NCBI GenBank assembly: GCA_949825025.1
Contig: OX463787.1
Coordinates: 2,170,001 to 2,234,000 of the forward strand
Direction: 5' to 3'
DNA: 64,000 nt
Source: Siphlonurus alternatus
Taxonomy: Eukaryota > Arthropoda > Insecta > Ephemeroptera > Siphlonuridae
Shown here: positions 22,240 through 34,255 of the stretch, piece by piece
Layout: each line of letters starts with the position of its first letter
Numbering within the stretch: the first letter of the stretch is position 1
The notes under the pieces: model-generated
The model's input: only the letters and a program-made list of their open reading frames with translations
What the model was told of the DNA's origin: nothing
Databases searched by the model: none
Made by a program: the position numbers and the translations under genes

Positions 22240-24160
22240 GAAAAGTCCCAACACACTTACATGTGTAAAGACGGGTTTTACACTTTTTGCTTAAGAATCC
22301 AACGAAAAAAGTGTTAGATCTTAGGCAAAAAGTGTTAGAATTTACGCATTGTGTGTTGCGTTTTCAAAATGTGTAAGAGCTAACACAAAGGTATTAAAAG
22401 TTAAGATTTCAATGAGTAGTAGTCTACACATTAAGTGTGTAAGATGTATGGCTACGCCCAAAGTGTGTAAGATTTTAAGATGAAAGTGTGTAAAAAGTCA
22501 GTATACAAGAGTGTAACGAGAGAGGTAAAACTATGTTCTTAAAACTCAACACCTTTGGTGAGTAAAAGTTAAGCAACAAAACTGTTTAAAAAGTTGTTTT
22601 ACACACCAAGCTAGTTAACTTCCTACACATGCATCTTAAACAACAACACACGAAATGTGTTAAGATGGACTTAAGAATAAAACGTATTAGAATCAACACA
22701 TTGGTGCTTAAAATCTTACACACCTTCTTTTAAAATCCTACACATGCAACTTAAGCAGCAACACACGAAATGTGTTAAGCTGTTTTTTAGAATAAAACGT
22801 ATAAGAATCAACACAGTAGTGCTTAAAATCTTACACACTTTGTTTCAGTTTAAAGTCCTACACAGTTACACAGTTACACATCTGCGCAAAGGATGCGCGC
22901 AGCGTCATCAGAGACAGGAATTTGCGACCGTTAGATCTGAAGTTCTTTGCTGTGTGTTTGATCGCTTGTGTGTTAGTTCATCAATATCTGGATTTGATGA
23001 GGTTTTCGTTTCGTGATAGTTTAAATTTTGTAATATTTTACTTGTGAATGTAAGTGCATGTTGTAATCGAGTTTTAGATAATGCGACAATAGTGTGTGAA
23101 GTGTGCGAGTGTGTAGCAGTGTATTGAAACTGTAGATTTGATTAAACGTTCGTTTAGGCGCGGGCAGAAAGCCGGGGAGTCGCCATGGCATAACATTGTG
23201 TGCACTGAAAACTCAATAAAAACTCGAGTATTTTAGTGCAATATGTGCAAGAATGCTTTCAGCATCAATTTATGTGCCGTTGTATTAATGAGTGTTTCAA
23301 GAAATATTGTCTAAAATATATTAATATATATGTACACCTACAAATGGTTATTAAAGTGCGTACGAAATTTGTCTTTCTATTGAACTATAGAACTGCACAA
23401 AAAGTTTTTGTTTAATATAATCTACTTTTTTGTTACTTGCATCATCATTTTTTTTAATCATGTGATATCTGTGTTCTTAAGTAATAAAAAAATTGCATTT
23501 ATAAAAAAAAAATGTAAATTTTAATTATATTTTATCCATGAAACCACCTTTTTTTAAGCAAATACACAATTATCATAATATAATTTATTATAACTATTTT
23601 TTTTAATTTTAGGATACTTAGGAGGATAGAAGTTGTTTTAAAAAATACTGAAGAAAATTATAAATATAAGAGGAATAAATAATAATTCAAATAATAATTA
23701 GGCAGCTAAAAATTAGAAGATGTATTTCAATTTATAATATTCAATATATTATGCTATCGTATACACTTATAAGTCTTCGAAAAGTTAAGAGACATAGCTA
23801 TAGTATAATACTAAAATATATAAAATCATAAAATCCTACACTGCAGGTGCGTAGAAAGCTACGCACAATAGCTTAGAAAACTAAACACTAGGTGCGTAGA
23901 AAGCTACACACAAAAAGCTTAGCAGCCTACACTCTTGGGGCGTAGAATCTTACACCAAGTGTGTAACATTTTAAGCAGTTCTGTGTAGAACTTTACGCTC
24001 AAGGGGTGTTGGATCTTACGCTCAAAAATTTAGAATCCAACACACTAAATGTGTAAAAATTTAAACATCTTGATGTGTTGAGCTCTAAACTCCCGTGTGT
24101 GTAAGATTTAAGGATTTTTCCTTTGAGGTACAAAAACAACACAGTAAATGTGTTGCTTTT
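22240..24160. mobile_element. Approximately 2 kb element with dense GTGT(G/T)A / TAACAC motifs at both ends
   Basis: About 630 bp at the left and about 330 bp at the right are filled with short related strings such as AAGTGTGTAAGATTTTAAG, AACACACTAAATGTGT and GTGTTAGATCTTA, in both orientations. A unit of about 115 bp is duplicated in tandem at 22622 and 22737. The middle (about 22870-23830) lacks them and includes a GC-rich patch at 23150-23190. It has no coding region I can support; the 90-codon plus frame at 22744 lies in the repeats. Dense subterminal motifs usually bind a transposase, so I infer a non-autonomous DNA transposon. Confidence 0.55.
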
Positions 24161-24224
24161 TAGGATATTTGCTTTAAATATTTTCTGAGTGTTATCTAAA
24201 GTCTAACAGATCTTAGAATACCTG

Positions 24225-24400
24225 TAGACACTATGGCGCCTATCTTTTCAGACTGTCGCCATCCTATTCTGGCTGGGATAAAAAGCAAAAGACGATCGGC
24301 GCCTAGCTTTTCAGACTGTCGCCATTCTATTCTGGCTGGGATAAAAAGCAAAAGACGATCGCCGCGCGTAGTCGAATCTGCATGCAAACTAAGATCTGTA
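24225..24400. repeat. Direct duplication, about 66 bp x2
   Basis: GGCGCCTATCTTTTCAGACT..CAAAAGACGATCG is repeated once with few changes. The flanks AACAGATCTTAGAATAC and CTAAGATCTGTAATATAC are inverted. It is related to 17.34-17.48 kb. Confidence 0.65.
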
Positions 24401-24769
24401 ATATACTGTATAAAATTATTTGAAAGATGAAAAATTATAATTTTAGCGTTAGAAAAGCATATTTGATTCGAGATTAAGTCATGATTTTTTTTTTTAGAAG
24501 ACTTTAAATGAAGGGAAGGATATGTTTTTTTTTTTCATGATATTATTTGCTGTAATAATTGATTACTAAAAATATAAAAATATTTTGACAAATGAAATTT
24601 TTGTAAAAGTGTACGTGAATATGAATTTTAAAATGACTACATACCCTAACGGTAAATATTGTTTTAATTTGTTTATATTATTTTAGACAATCATAAATCA
24701 ATTGATATAATTAAATATTATTGTTTTTAGGTGATAATGTTCAATCTTTGATTTTTAAAAACCTTTATT

Positions 24770-24925
24770 TTTTTTTCTGTTTCCCATAGGGGGAAACGTA
24801 GAAACCTTAGCCAGGATAGACGCTACAACTTTTGTCAATGAACCGGAAGTGCAATGATTCAAAGCCAGGGGAACCACATAGTGGAAAAGCGCAACAATTT
24901 ACTCCTGGGTGGGAAATGTTATTTT
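24770..24925 (-). mobile_element. 5S-type SINE body fragment
   Basis: GGGGGAAACGTAGAAACC, GGATAGACGCTACAAC, CAATGAACCGGAAGTGC and AGGGGAACCACATAGTGG are the inverse of the body at 30.27-30.42 kb. Confidence 0.7.
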
Positions 24926-25579
24926 TTTATGGTTCGAAGATGATATAATGGACATAAAAATAATAAAGATACATCGTACATGGCATATATAGATTTTTTT
25001 TTTTCTTTCCGACTGTGTATAATATTTTAGTCATTTATTCATTTGCTCTCAAAAATTCATCTACTAGTCACTGTAATATGGCTACACGGAAGTTAATAGC
25101 AATGATTATATATGCAGGTCTAAAAGCAATGCAACAATAAATCCAATAACTCAATTATCACATCCTGTAACAAAATCAAAGTAATTACCTTTTACTTGAC
25201 ATGATATATCAGTTTATCATAATGCACCAGACTACAATAATATAACAATTATATAACAAACTATGTCACAAAGAATGCATGTAAATAGAGTAATTACAAT
25301 GTCTTTATGTCATATAACAATTACAATGTCTGTTCGAGGTTAATGACCTTTTGACCGAGGTCAGTGACATTTAAATATATTGTATGAGACTGTGAGATAA
25401 TTTGGATAATCACTTCACTGCATTCCAGCGTTTACGTCACATATATAGCATAATAAATTATTTTGTAATAAATAAAAATATTTAGGGCTGTAATAAAATT
25501 AGAGCTTCTTTGACAATTTATACCTCCAGCTAAAAACATGAACTTTTTTAGACCCAAAGCTCAAAGATACAAAAAAAAA

Positions 25580-25952
25580 ACAATTTTAACGTCGATCAGT
25601 TGTTCGACGTAGTCCCCTTTCATTAGCAAATTCACAAAAATTGTGGAATTTTTTTGAGAGGCATGTATTAGTGCCTAAAAAAGCCATAGAAAAAGTTTCA
25701 AAACAATTGTTCGAGACGATTTTTTTTTTTAATTAAGTTTTTAGTTTGTCTCTCCATGGGAAAGCCTTATGCTGAAAATTTAAAAAAAAAAATAATAATT
25801 AAAAAAAAATCTGCTCGTTAAATTGTTTTCAAATTTTTTCTATGGCTTTTAGGCACTATAATGTCTGCCTCTAAAAAAATATCAGTATTTTTGTGAATTT
25901 GCTAAGGTCAAAGGGGACTACGTCGAACAGTGCTGATCGGCGTTATCTCTAC
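25580..25952. mobile_element. Family-b foldback, left end truncated
   Basis: The right end is GCGTTATCTCTACCTTAA. The left begins inside the arm (TTTAACGTCGATCAGTTGTT). The centre has TCTCTCCATGGGAAAGCC. Confidence 0.75.
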
Positions 25953-25969
25953 CTTAAGAAATATAAGAA

Positions 25970-26165
25970 GAGCACCCATGCAAAAAAAGTTCAGGTTCAC
26001 CGAACCTCTATATAAACTGCAGCATGGCAACGTTCAAGAATTTAACGTTCAGAGTTTGTCTTTATAGATTTTTGTGGCCACCACTTGTGAAAAGTTTGAC
26101 GGTGCCTGGGATCGAACTCTCGACCATCCGATTAAGAATCAGATGCATTAAGTAACTTTAAACAA
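25970..26165 (-). mobile_element. tRNA-Lys-like SINE relic
   Basis: On the minus strand the string GATTCTTAATCGGATGGTCG followed by AGAGTTCGATCCCAGGC matches the anticodon arm, variable loop and T arm of a tRNA with anticodon CTT (Lys). The D arm is degenerate and no acceptor stem pairs. About 110 further bases follow, so I read it as a tRNA-derived SINE and not a working tRNA. Confidence 0.5.
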
Positions 26166-26639
26166 GCAATTCCGGTGTTAATTTTATAATAAATTAACTA
26201 TAGTATCCGACATTACATCTAAACAGCTGTAAAAGTACGATATTATAATGTTATAAATCACAGCAGTAAGAGATAAGCCTAATTATTTATTACTGCATGA
26301 TAGTCATTATTTATTTTAAATTACCCATCAGCTGTTGCAGATTAACGACCTTTCTTGACCTAGGTCAATATTCTTGACCTTCAGTTGACCTTTAACGACC
26401 CTTGTATTGATCAATATAGACCTACCTCAACATGGAATAACTTGAAAGAAACGTAAAATAAAGTCATGCTTTTAAAATTACTTTTTTACGTAATATTTTA
26501 ATGATTATCATGTATTTCTTGCAATAACTTTAATATATGTACACGGCTAATTATTCAGTTGACAATGTTAAGTCCATTGCATTCATGAATAGACCTACCT
26601 CAATATAGAATAACATGAATGAAACGAATATAAACTTGC

Positions 26640-26905
26640 CTATGTTGAAATAAATTTCATCTTTTACTCGCTATTAAGCTCTCTCCTATTTCCTCATATT
26701 TTGCACCATTTTAGAGGAAAAAAGAGCGACAAATACAAGATTACGTCTTTTTTCCTCTTCTTGACCATAAAATGTTAGAAATATTCTCTTCATTTTATCC
26801 AAACTTTGAGCGAAGAGGAAATAAGATGTATTTTAGAGATAAAAAGATTAGACGTACGTGTAAAGGATGAGTTGAAGACGAAATTTTTCAAGTATAAGGT
26901 GTGCT
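26640..26905 (+). mobile_element. Family-g element
   Basis: It runs from GTTGAAATAAATTTCATC to GGATGAGTTGAAGACG and ATTTTTCAAG. Internal strings are as at 11230. Confidence 0.75.
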
Positions 26906-27840
26906 TTTATAATTATTTTTTCATGTAATATTTTTAATAAATATTGTATATCATATTATGCATGCATTTTTCGAAATAAGTACAAGGCTTAAGCCAATTA
27001 TTAATTATTTATATAAAAAATATAGATATATCTCATTAAAACTTATAAACAATTTTTTTTTTTCTTTTGAGAAAATAGTTTTTATGTTTTTATTTGTTAT
27101 ATTTTTTTTTTTTTACTATTTTCTTAAAATGCATAATTATGCAATTATTATGATTATAAATCACTACATGTCTAAAAATATAATTAAAAATCATAATACA
27201 CGCACTTAAATCAGTTGATCGATGAACTAACTTTCAGAATGACTTCTTGACATCATGCAGTAATGATAATTATGCACTTCTAATAAAATAAGTGCAGTAA
27301 ATCTTTAAATGTTAATTAAAAATAATTCATTTTAAAAATACAGCGACATAACTTTCACAATATTTTTTTTCTTATAATGCACTATTTTTAGTTGCATTTG
27401 TGAATACAGTCATGCAGTTAAAAAAATCAATTTCTTATTAAAATACTAATCTTTGAATGCATTTATCATGCAATAATTTACTAAATCAATGCTGCATTAT
27501 AACCCAATAATTTTTACTTCGATTGAACAGATTTTATTATTTTTTGCTGCAATTTTAAATACTATATATTATTTACCATTTTCACAAAATGCATAAGTAT
27601 ATAATCTGCATTGACGTATAATACAATCATTAATTTATGAAATCAATTAAAATTGTATAATTATCAATATAAATTATATTCAGTTTCATAATTATAAATC
27701 CTAACAGTAAATGCACTTAATTTCCCCGTTTTTATCATAATAATTAACCAAAATTTACATAATTAATTATCAATAAATAAATATTTATATAAACTTATAC
27801 GAAAAATCAATGATAAAATAATAGAAAGACTTACAAGTTT
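26906..27840. other. Very AT-rich DNA, nothing recognised
   Basis: I see no gene. The 83-codon Phe/Ile/Tyr-rich frame at 26958 is low-complexity. Confidence 0.4.
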
Positions 27841-28147
27841 GAACACGTCAATGACCTCAAAGTCCTAGGACAATATGACCTTGACCTGACCTTGTCACCC
27901 CCTCCCCTCCCTTCTTAGTCTAGACGGCGAGACAAAATGAAGGGGAGGTAAAATAAAAGAGCGGCAACTTTTAAAAATCGATATACTATGTCGAGATAAA
28001 AATAAGTTTTGATTCACGTAGTTTGCTCAATGGTTTTACACTTGAGTCATGAAAACTTTTCGATTTATCTCAGTAACTTCGGAGTATCGAAAAATTTATT
28101 ATATCAAAAGGAATCAAATGAAATTAATTTTAATAAAACTATAAGGA

Positions 28148-28378
28148 TGAATCTCAGTAGATTGATATCTCGTAATCGTAGCACCTGAATGCTACAAGAC
28201 TTGCAGGGGACTTGCAGGCCACCATCAATATAGACCTGTGGCATTCATATTTTGAAACAAATCTGTCTAATTTTGTAAGTTTTAGAACATTATCGATTAT
28301 TTAAAATATATTTCATTCGATTTTGTCGTAGAAAAATATTCTCTGACTTCAGCAGTGACTGAGACGTAATCATCGTTA
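28148..28378 (+). mobile_element. Family-a repeat
   Basis: It runs from GAATCTCAGTAGATTGATATC to CAGTGACTGAGACG, with CAAGACTTGCAGGGGACTTG inside. It is shorter than the best copy. Confidence 0.65.
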
Positions 28379-28774
28379 AGGATTAATATATTAATCTGTA
28401 TATATGTCACTGCGGCGGCCATTGCTTAATATTTACCGATAATAAACTATAAAACTATTTTTAGTCCATAAAATAAAAGGCAAAATTGTTAGTTTGCTGA
28501 TTAAAAAAATAATAATAATAATAATAAAAAAAAAATCGATCTAGATTTTGGGTAATTATCATTATTATTATTATTTTTTTTTTTTTTTTTGTAAAAAATA
28601 TACTGATTTGACTAAAAGTCACAGCAGTCCCAATTTAAAACAATGCTGAATATCTCGAAAATTTCACCAAATTAGGTCTAATTTTTGTTCACGAAAAATT
28701 ATTTCACGGTGTCAGGGAATTTTCAGAATGGTTCACCATCTAATAAGCCTGACAATAATCCTTAACAATTTAAT

Positions 28775-29098
28775 TTCACAGCAACTTCGGCGTCATATAA
28801 ATGTTGTATTAAAACTTTGTGATGGAATCGAATGAAATAAATTTTAAAAATTCACAAATGTTCTGAAATTTAATCGCTTATGGTTTAATAAAATTCAATC
28901 GGGTGGTTTTCTCATAACAGCTCCATTTCCGGTTTCCCTTCATAAGGCCCCGTGTTAAAATTCTACCGATACAAAAATAATAAAAAGGATTCACTTTAAA
29001 ATTTGTATGCCACCTATTGATGGCGAGTTCAAATTTCTCTGATCGAGAGCCTTATTGTATTCAAGGAGGCTGATTTTGAGATCTCAATCAATTGAGAA
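28775..29098 (-). mobile_element. Family-a repeat, inverted
   Basis: AACAGCTCCATTTCCGG, GCCACCTATTGATGGCGAG and TTGAGATCTCAATCAATTGA appear in inverse order to the 16331 copy. Confidence 0.65.
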
Positions 29099-29469
29099 TT
29101 GTCCTTAATAAATATTTAAATATGGAAATATAATGATTTATTGTAAATGTCATACGATTTTCTCCTTATAATAAATTTATGACAATTTTTATAATTTTAT
29201 TATAAACGTCACTATAAACTTTTTCAATATAAAGTTATAATATACCTCCCAGCTATGAATTGAATATCCTATAGATTTGCATGAATAAATTTATCAGCTG
29301 TCAGAATGACAAGTTGTAAAATGTCTATAAATAATATTTAAAGATATGAACATTAATCATATTTAATATTTAATAATAAAGAATATTGCATTGCAAAATT
29401 ACAATAAAAAAAATGTCGATGAAAAAAAAAAAATTTTTTTTTCGATACAGTTAATACATAAAGCTTTCT

Positions 29470-29815
29470 GCATGAAAAATTTGTTATTGCAGAAATGAAT
29501 AAAGGGCACCAAATTATGCTATAATACTCTAAATTTTTTCAGATTTTTTTTAGTCCCAGAAATATTTTTAAATAATGATTGAAAGTACGGCCACGCCCCC
29601 TGGAGGCATCAATAGGCGTCTAGTTTCTATCCTTTTTAATTTTTATTAAGGATTCAGGAGTGCCAACATGATTTAAAGAACTTTCAATAATTATTTGAAA
29701 ATGATTCCGGGTCTCAAAAAAATCTGAAAAAAAATCAGAGCATAGCATAATTTGGTATACGCTTTTACCATTTCTGCAATAAATATTTTTCATGCAGGTT
29801 GTCCATTTATATAGG
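29470..29815. mobile_element. Family-c foldback
   Basis: It runs from GCATGAAAAATTTGTTATTGC to TTCATGCAGGTTGTCCATTT, with core CCCCCTGGAGGCATCAATAG. Confidence 0.75.
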
Positions 29816-30182
29816 GGAAAAATCGATCGCCAAATAGTTTTCCATGCATTGCATATGCGTAAAAATGGTTGCAACGCATATTGCATACTTTACAGGAGCC
29901 TGCCGCGTCATAGTGTTGTGTTGCATCAGCAGCGGTAAGAGAAAAAACGCAGAAAAAAAAAATAATTATAAATTATAGACGGCAATTATTAAATTTATAT
30001 CGTTTCAATATCATCTGCTAGATTATAAAGAATACACAAACTCCCTTTTTCAATGCTTTAGAGCGTACATTTAGATTAGGGGGAGTGAGGGGAGGTAAAC
30101 AGCTTAGCGTTATCCTGTAAGTAGGCAACCCAACAATCTTGTGACACTGCCATATTACGATCACATATTCAAATAAAAAGCA

Positions 30183-30860
30183 GTGCGCTTGACCGGGTCT
30201 CGTCAGATCACCGAAGTCAAGCAACGCCGAGCGTGGTTAGTAGTTGGATGGGTGACCATTTTCAGCAAAAAACACGTTTCCCATCCAGGGATAAATCGTT
30301 GCGCTTTTCCACTATATGTGGTTCCCCTGGCTTTGAACCATTGCACTTCCAGTTCATTGACAAAAGCTGTAGCGTCCGTCCTGGCTGAGGTTTCCACGTT
30401 TCCCTCAGTCGCAGGCAAATACCGGGATGGATTGCAAGGCTGTGGCCGCCCCCATTCCGGAAGAGCCCGCGAAACGCTAAGTTAGAGTCATTGAGCTCTA
30501 TACAAGGCTAGAGGGATAATGCCCTATACTTCTCAATGTTAAACTGTGCGCACGGTCCGGCGGGAGGAAGTGGGTGGGAGATTGCGCTTTCGTCACACAT
30601 TCCAACGTATTCTCCTCAGAATTGCCAACTGCAGTGTAACTTTTAATATTTATTTTATAAGGAAACTTTCTTAGGTTGGTCAACCAGGCATTCGATAGCA
30701 CCGACCACCACCCACTTTCCTCCCAGACGCCGTGCGCGCCTAAAACAGCTGATTAGCCCTCTAGCCTTGTATAGAGCTCAATGGTTAGAGTTTCGGAAGG
30801 TTCGGGGTTTCAAACTTAGTGAGTAATTAGTACGTAGAAGTACCCAGTTAGGGTTTGATT
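30183..30860 (+). mobile_element. 5S-rRNA-derived SINE, interrupted by a MITE
   Basis: The head at about 30190-30258 matches 5S rRNA: TCAGATCACCGAAGTCAAGC, GGTTAGTAGTTGGATGGGTG. It contains the internal-promoter region used by RNA polymerase III. The body follows (TTTCCCATCCAGGG, GGTTCCCCTGGCTTTGAACC, GACAAAAGCTGTAGCGTC, GTTTCCCTCAGTCGCAGGC). The 3' part (GGTTCGGGGTTTCAAAC, AGTAATTAGTACGTAGAAGT) ends in an A-rich tail. The order 5S head, body, A-rich tail is that of SINE3-type elements. Body copies lie at 21215, 24770, 32170, 40430 and 49880. Confidence 0.85.
30489..30783. mobile_element. hAT-like MITE with 8-bp target duplication
   Basis: The terminal inverted repeats are at least 27 bp (CATTGAGCTCTATACAAGGC continuing TAGAGGG) and inverse at the right. 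Direct repeats GTTAGAGT at 30481-30488 and 30784-30791 are an 8-bp target duplication, typical of hAT transposases. SINE copies at 32205 and 40490 show the uninterrupted site. It is 295 bp with no coding region. Confidence 0.85.
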
Positions 30861-30869
30861 AAAGAAGAA

Positions 30870-31300
30870 AAAATAAAAAGCAAGTTAACCACGCCTCCAT
30901 GGACTCCATGACAATGACATTCTCGCTATCCCGAGGTTTACGTAAGAAATGTTGCTTTCATTGGACAAAAATAAAAAACAAATAGTGCTTTCTTCAAAAA
31001 CATAAAATTACGAAAGAAATTTCTCAAACTGTAAATAATATCAAAATTGAAAAACCGTACAAAAATATGTTATAAAATATTTCCTCACATGTGTCATAAA
31101 AAATAATGCAATAGCATACAGTTTTTGAGGTAAAAGTTAAGCAATGGTTTTATATGATCTTCCTCAGTTACAATTATATAGTTTAAAAAATATTAAGCTT
31201 CACTAGAAATACATTAATTTTTATCAAATCTAGTTTCCAATTTTCATCTAATTTAGCAAATAAATTGATTTTTTAAAAACCATTTCCTGATTTTTTAATT
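30870..31300. other. AT-rich DNA, nothing recognised
   Basis: I see no gene or clear repeat. Confidence 0.4.
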
Positions 31301-31302
31301 AA

Positions 31303-31640
31303 AATGGACAACCTGCATGAAAAAATTTTATTGCAGAATTGAATAAATGGCACCAAATTATGCTACTCTGAAATTTTTCAGATTATTTTTAGTCCCAGAA
31401 CTATTTTTAAATAAGTATTGAAAATTTTGTAATTTAAGTTGGCACCCCTGAATCCTTAATAAAAAGGATAGGGCCTTGATGCCTATTGACGCCTCCAGGG
31501 GGCGTGGCCGCACTTTAAATAATTATTAAAAAATAGTATTGGGACTCAAAAAAATGTGAAAAAATTCAGAGTAACATAATTTGGTACCCTCTATTCATTT
31601 CTGTAATAAAAAATTGTCATGCAGTCCATTAAAATAGGGC
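31303..31640. mobile_element. Family-c foldback
   Basis: It runs from ATGGACAACCTGCATGAAAAA to TCATGCAGTCCATT, with core GACGCCTCCAGGGGGCGTGG. Confidence 0.75.
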
Positions 31641-32169
31641 ACCTCTAAATATATTCTAAGCTTCATTATTTCTTGTCATGGCATTCTTAATTTTATAAAA
31701 CTATATCACCTAGCTGTAACAATAAAATATTTTTTTGTTGCCTTAAAGCATTTAAAATCTTTTTGGTCCATGCAACATCTATACAGTAGTATCTTCAGTA
31801 TAGAAAACGTGTATTTCTGATACTTTTTTTCATATTAAATTAAACTCCATGAGTTCTTAAGTAATTAAGACGAAGTATAAGGTACCATCGTTGCACGCAA
31901 TGTACAAAACATGCTACATAGTTAGGACCTGATTCTCAGAAACGATCAAAACTTCCTTGCTCAGGTGGTATTATAAATTATAAGGAATGTTAACAAAAAT
32001 ATTGGAGATATGTTTTTTTCTTAACTGTTTTCTCATCTTTTTATAATTATTTTAAACTTCTGTATTTCTTAATTTTTGTTGATCACGGATCTTTAAAACA
32101 CTTTGGGGTCAGTTAATATTTCATAATTATTTTTACAGTATTTATTACTATTATTATTATTATTGTATC

Positions 32170-32410
32170 AAAACCCATGGTATTTGGGTACTTCTACTTA
32201 CTAATTACAACCTTCCGAAACCCTAACTTGAGCGTTTCGTGAGCTCTTCCGGAACGGGTGCGGCGTCACGGCCTTGCAAACTATCCAGGCATTTACCTGT
32301 GACTGAGGGAAACGTGGAAACCTCAACCAGGATGGACGCTGTAGCTTTTTTTCAATGAACCGGAAGTGCAATGGAGCAAAATACTCAAGGAAGGTTCGGA
32401 GTTCCAATGA
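32170..32410 (-). mobile_element. 5S-type SINE, body and 3' part
   Basis: GGGTACTTCTACTTACTAATT, CCGAAACCCTAACTTGAGCG, GACTGAGGGAAACGTGG and GAACCGGAAGTGCAATGG are the inverse of the 30.2 kb SINE. It preserves the empty MITE site. Confidence 0.75.
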
Positions 32411-32639
32411 AATATTTATGTAAGTAAAAGTATCCAATAGAGTTTGTTAATAATAATGACAAAAATAGCAAAAATTCAAAATTATTTTACAAAATTTCAC
32501 TAAAAATTTCAAAATAGACCTAATATCATCAATCAGTAAGACATGTATGGTACAAAACCTATTGAGCATATAAAGTTCTTTGTATTACACTTCAATGATT
32601 AATAAATCATTAACGTATTTGTATATATTGTTGTATTTA

Positions 32640-32820
32640 TGACGAAGTAGTTTATTTTATTGTGTGTAAAATGTCTGATAAATTTTACCTTATTTTTGGG
32701 TGACTTGACACTTAGTGAATGGGATCCCCTTTTTGAGTCACCCATTGAGCATTATGTATTAAAATGTATCACTGTGTATTATGTTCTTTTGCTCAATAAA
32801 CATTTATATTATTATTAGCA
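32640..32820 (+). repeat. Possible retroelement 3' tail
   Basis: The segment ends CTCAATAAACATTTATATT followed by ATT repeats, with an AATAAA signal just before. This looks like a retroposed 3' end, but I cannot match it to another copy here. Confidence 0.3.
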
Positions 32821-33044
32821 AACGTTACTACAATATCATGAGGCTGAGTTCATTGACGGTAGGGCTATTACCTAAGATAAATTTGGCAACGTTGCTTTGT
32901 TTCCCTCGTAAACCGCAAAAAGATCAGCCTCGCTCCTCGTAGCTTGACGAGTTTTGGATTCGCGGAGCATGCACTTGTAAATCAATAGTTTTAGCATGCA
33001 ACCTCATCGCAACTCGTAACCCCAAGTTACCTGTCTTATTTAAT

Positions 33045-33215
33045 CCCGAGTTGAAATAATTTTCATCTTTTTTTCTCTCCTAGTTCAATTCCCTCCTATT
33101 TTGTAACATTTTAGAAGAGAAAAAGAAGAGATTATGTCTTTTTGAGCATGAAATATTAAAAATATTGTCTCGATTTCATCCTCAATTTGAACGAAGAGGA
33201 AAAAAGACGTGTTTT
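33045..33215 (+). mobile_element. Family-g element, 3' truncated
   Basis: It begins GAGTTGAAATAATTTTCATC and ends within GAACGAAGAGGAAAAAAGACG. Confidence 0.65.
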
Positions 33216-34030
33216 ATTATTATTCTATAGGAAAATTTTGATAGGAAAAAATTTTTACATAAAATTTTTAAAATTTATAATTCAAATATAAATAATTTTT
33301 ATTTAATAATTCTTGTGAATCATTTGTTTTTCATTTTAAATATTATATAAGAAATCTCATAAAATGAATGCAAGGGGGGGGGGGGGAAATCATGCGATGC
33401 GGAAAATACTTAATATTCTTATGCAGCTAATTAAAATGGAAAAATTTGAATTAAAACAAATTTCTAATTAATACAAAAATGATAAAATTGTCTTACAATT
33501 AAAAAGTTATATCGTTTTTCTTTTTTTTCTTTTTAGTATAAAAAAAATAAAAAAGCGAACCATGCAACAAAAAATAAACATTTTAGATTTTAATAATTTT
33601 AATTTTAAATTAAAATATTTGCATCATATTATTTTGATTGCATTTATGCACTATTATTCATTTATAATTAATTAAATTTTTAATATTCAATTAAAAATTT
33701 CAATTAAACTACAATTATGAAACCTCATAACATTTACAATTAATTAAAATTAAAAAAAAAAAACATAATCATATTAATTCTATTACATATTTCTATGATA
33801 ATATTTCATTTATGAAATATAATTAAATTATAATTAATTGTATTTTAATGTATAATTTCAATTAAATTACAAAAATAAGAAACAAAAACATCAAGCCTCA
33901 TAATATTTTTACAATTATTTAAAATTAAAAAAACTCATAATGATATTAAAAAATAATATTTTAAATACAATTTTTAATTTAATTTTAATTAAATTACTAA
34001 TATAAATCGCTAACATTAAATTCCTGTCAA
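33216..34030. other. Very AT-rich DNA with a short G run
   Basis: I see no gene. A run of about 13 G lies near 33374-33387. Confidence 0.4.
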
Positions 34031-34119
34031 ATTATACTCAGTCACCTTCACAAGGTTGCGTAGCAGCCAAGCAGAGTTGTTGGAGGAGGGGAGGGAGGGG
34101 TGGGAAATTATAATGTGTT

Positions 34120-34255
<136 letters not shown>

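Larger units (their letters stand above)
25335..27895. promoter_or_regulatory. Clusters of AGGTCA/TGACCT half-sites
   Basis: There are three clusters. The first is 25335-25372 (TAATGACCTTTTGACCGAGGT). The second is 26345-26400, which includes the palindrome TTGACCTAGGTCAA and two TTGACCTT copies. The third is 27848-27893, with TATGACCTTGACCTGACCTT. AGGTCA is the core half-site of nuclear hormone receptors. The clusters lie 7-10 kb upstream of the left gene's start. Function is inference. Confidence 0.3.

Noticed and set aside
22744..23016. 90-codon plus-strand frame
   Set aside because: It lies within the GTGT(G/T)A repeat element and shows no family resemblance.
26958..27209. Phe/Ile/Tyr-rich 83-codon frame resembling a membrane protein
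   Set aside because: Composition is what AT-rich DNA gives by chance; no splice sites or conserved motif.
30190..30258. Functional 5S rRNA gene
   Set aside because: Only part of the 5S sequence is present and it runs into SINE body sequence with no T-run terminator, so it is a SINE head.
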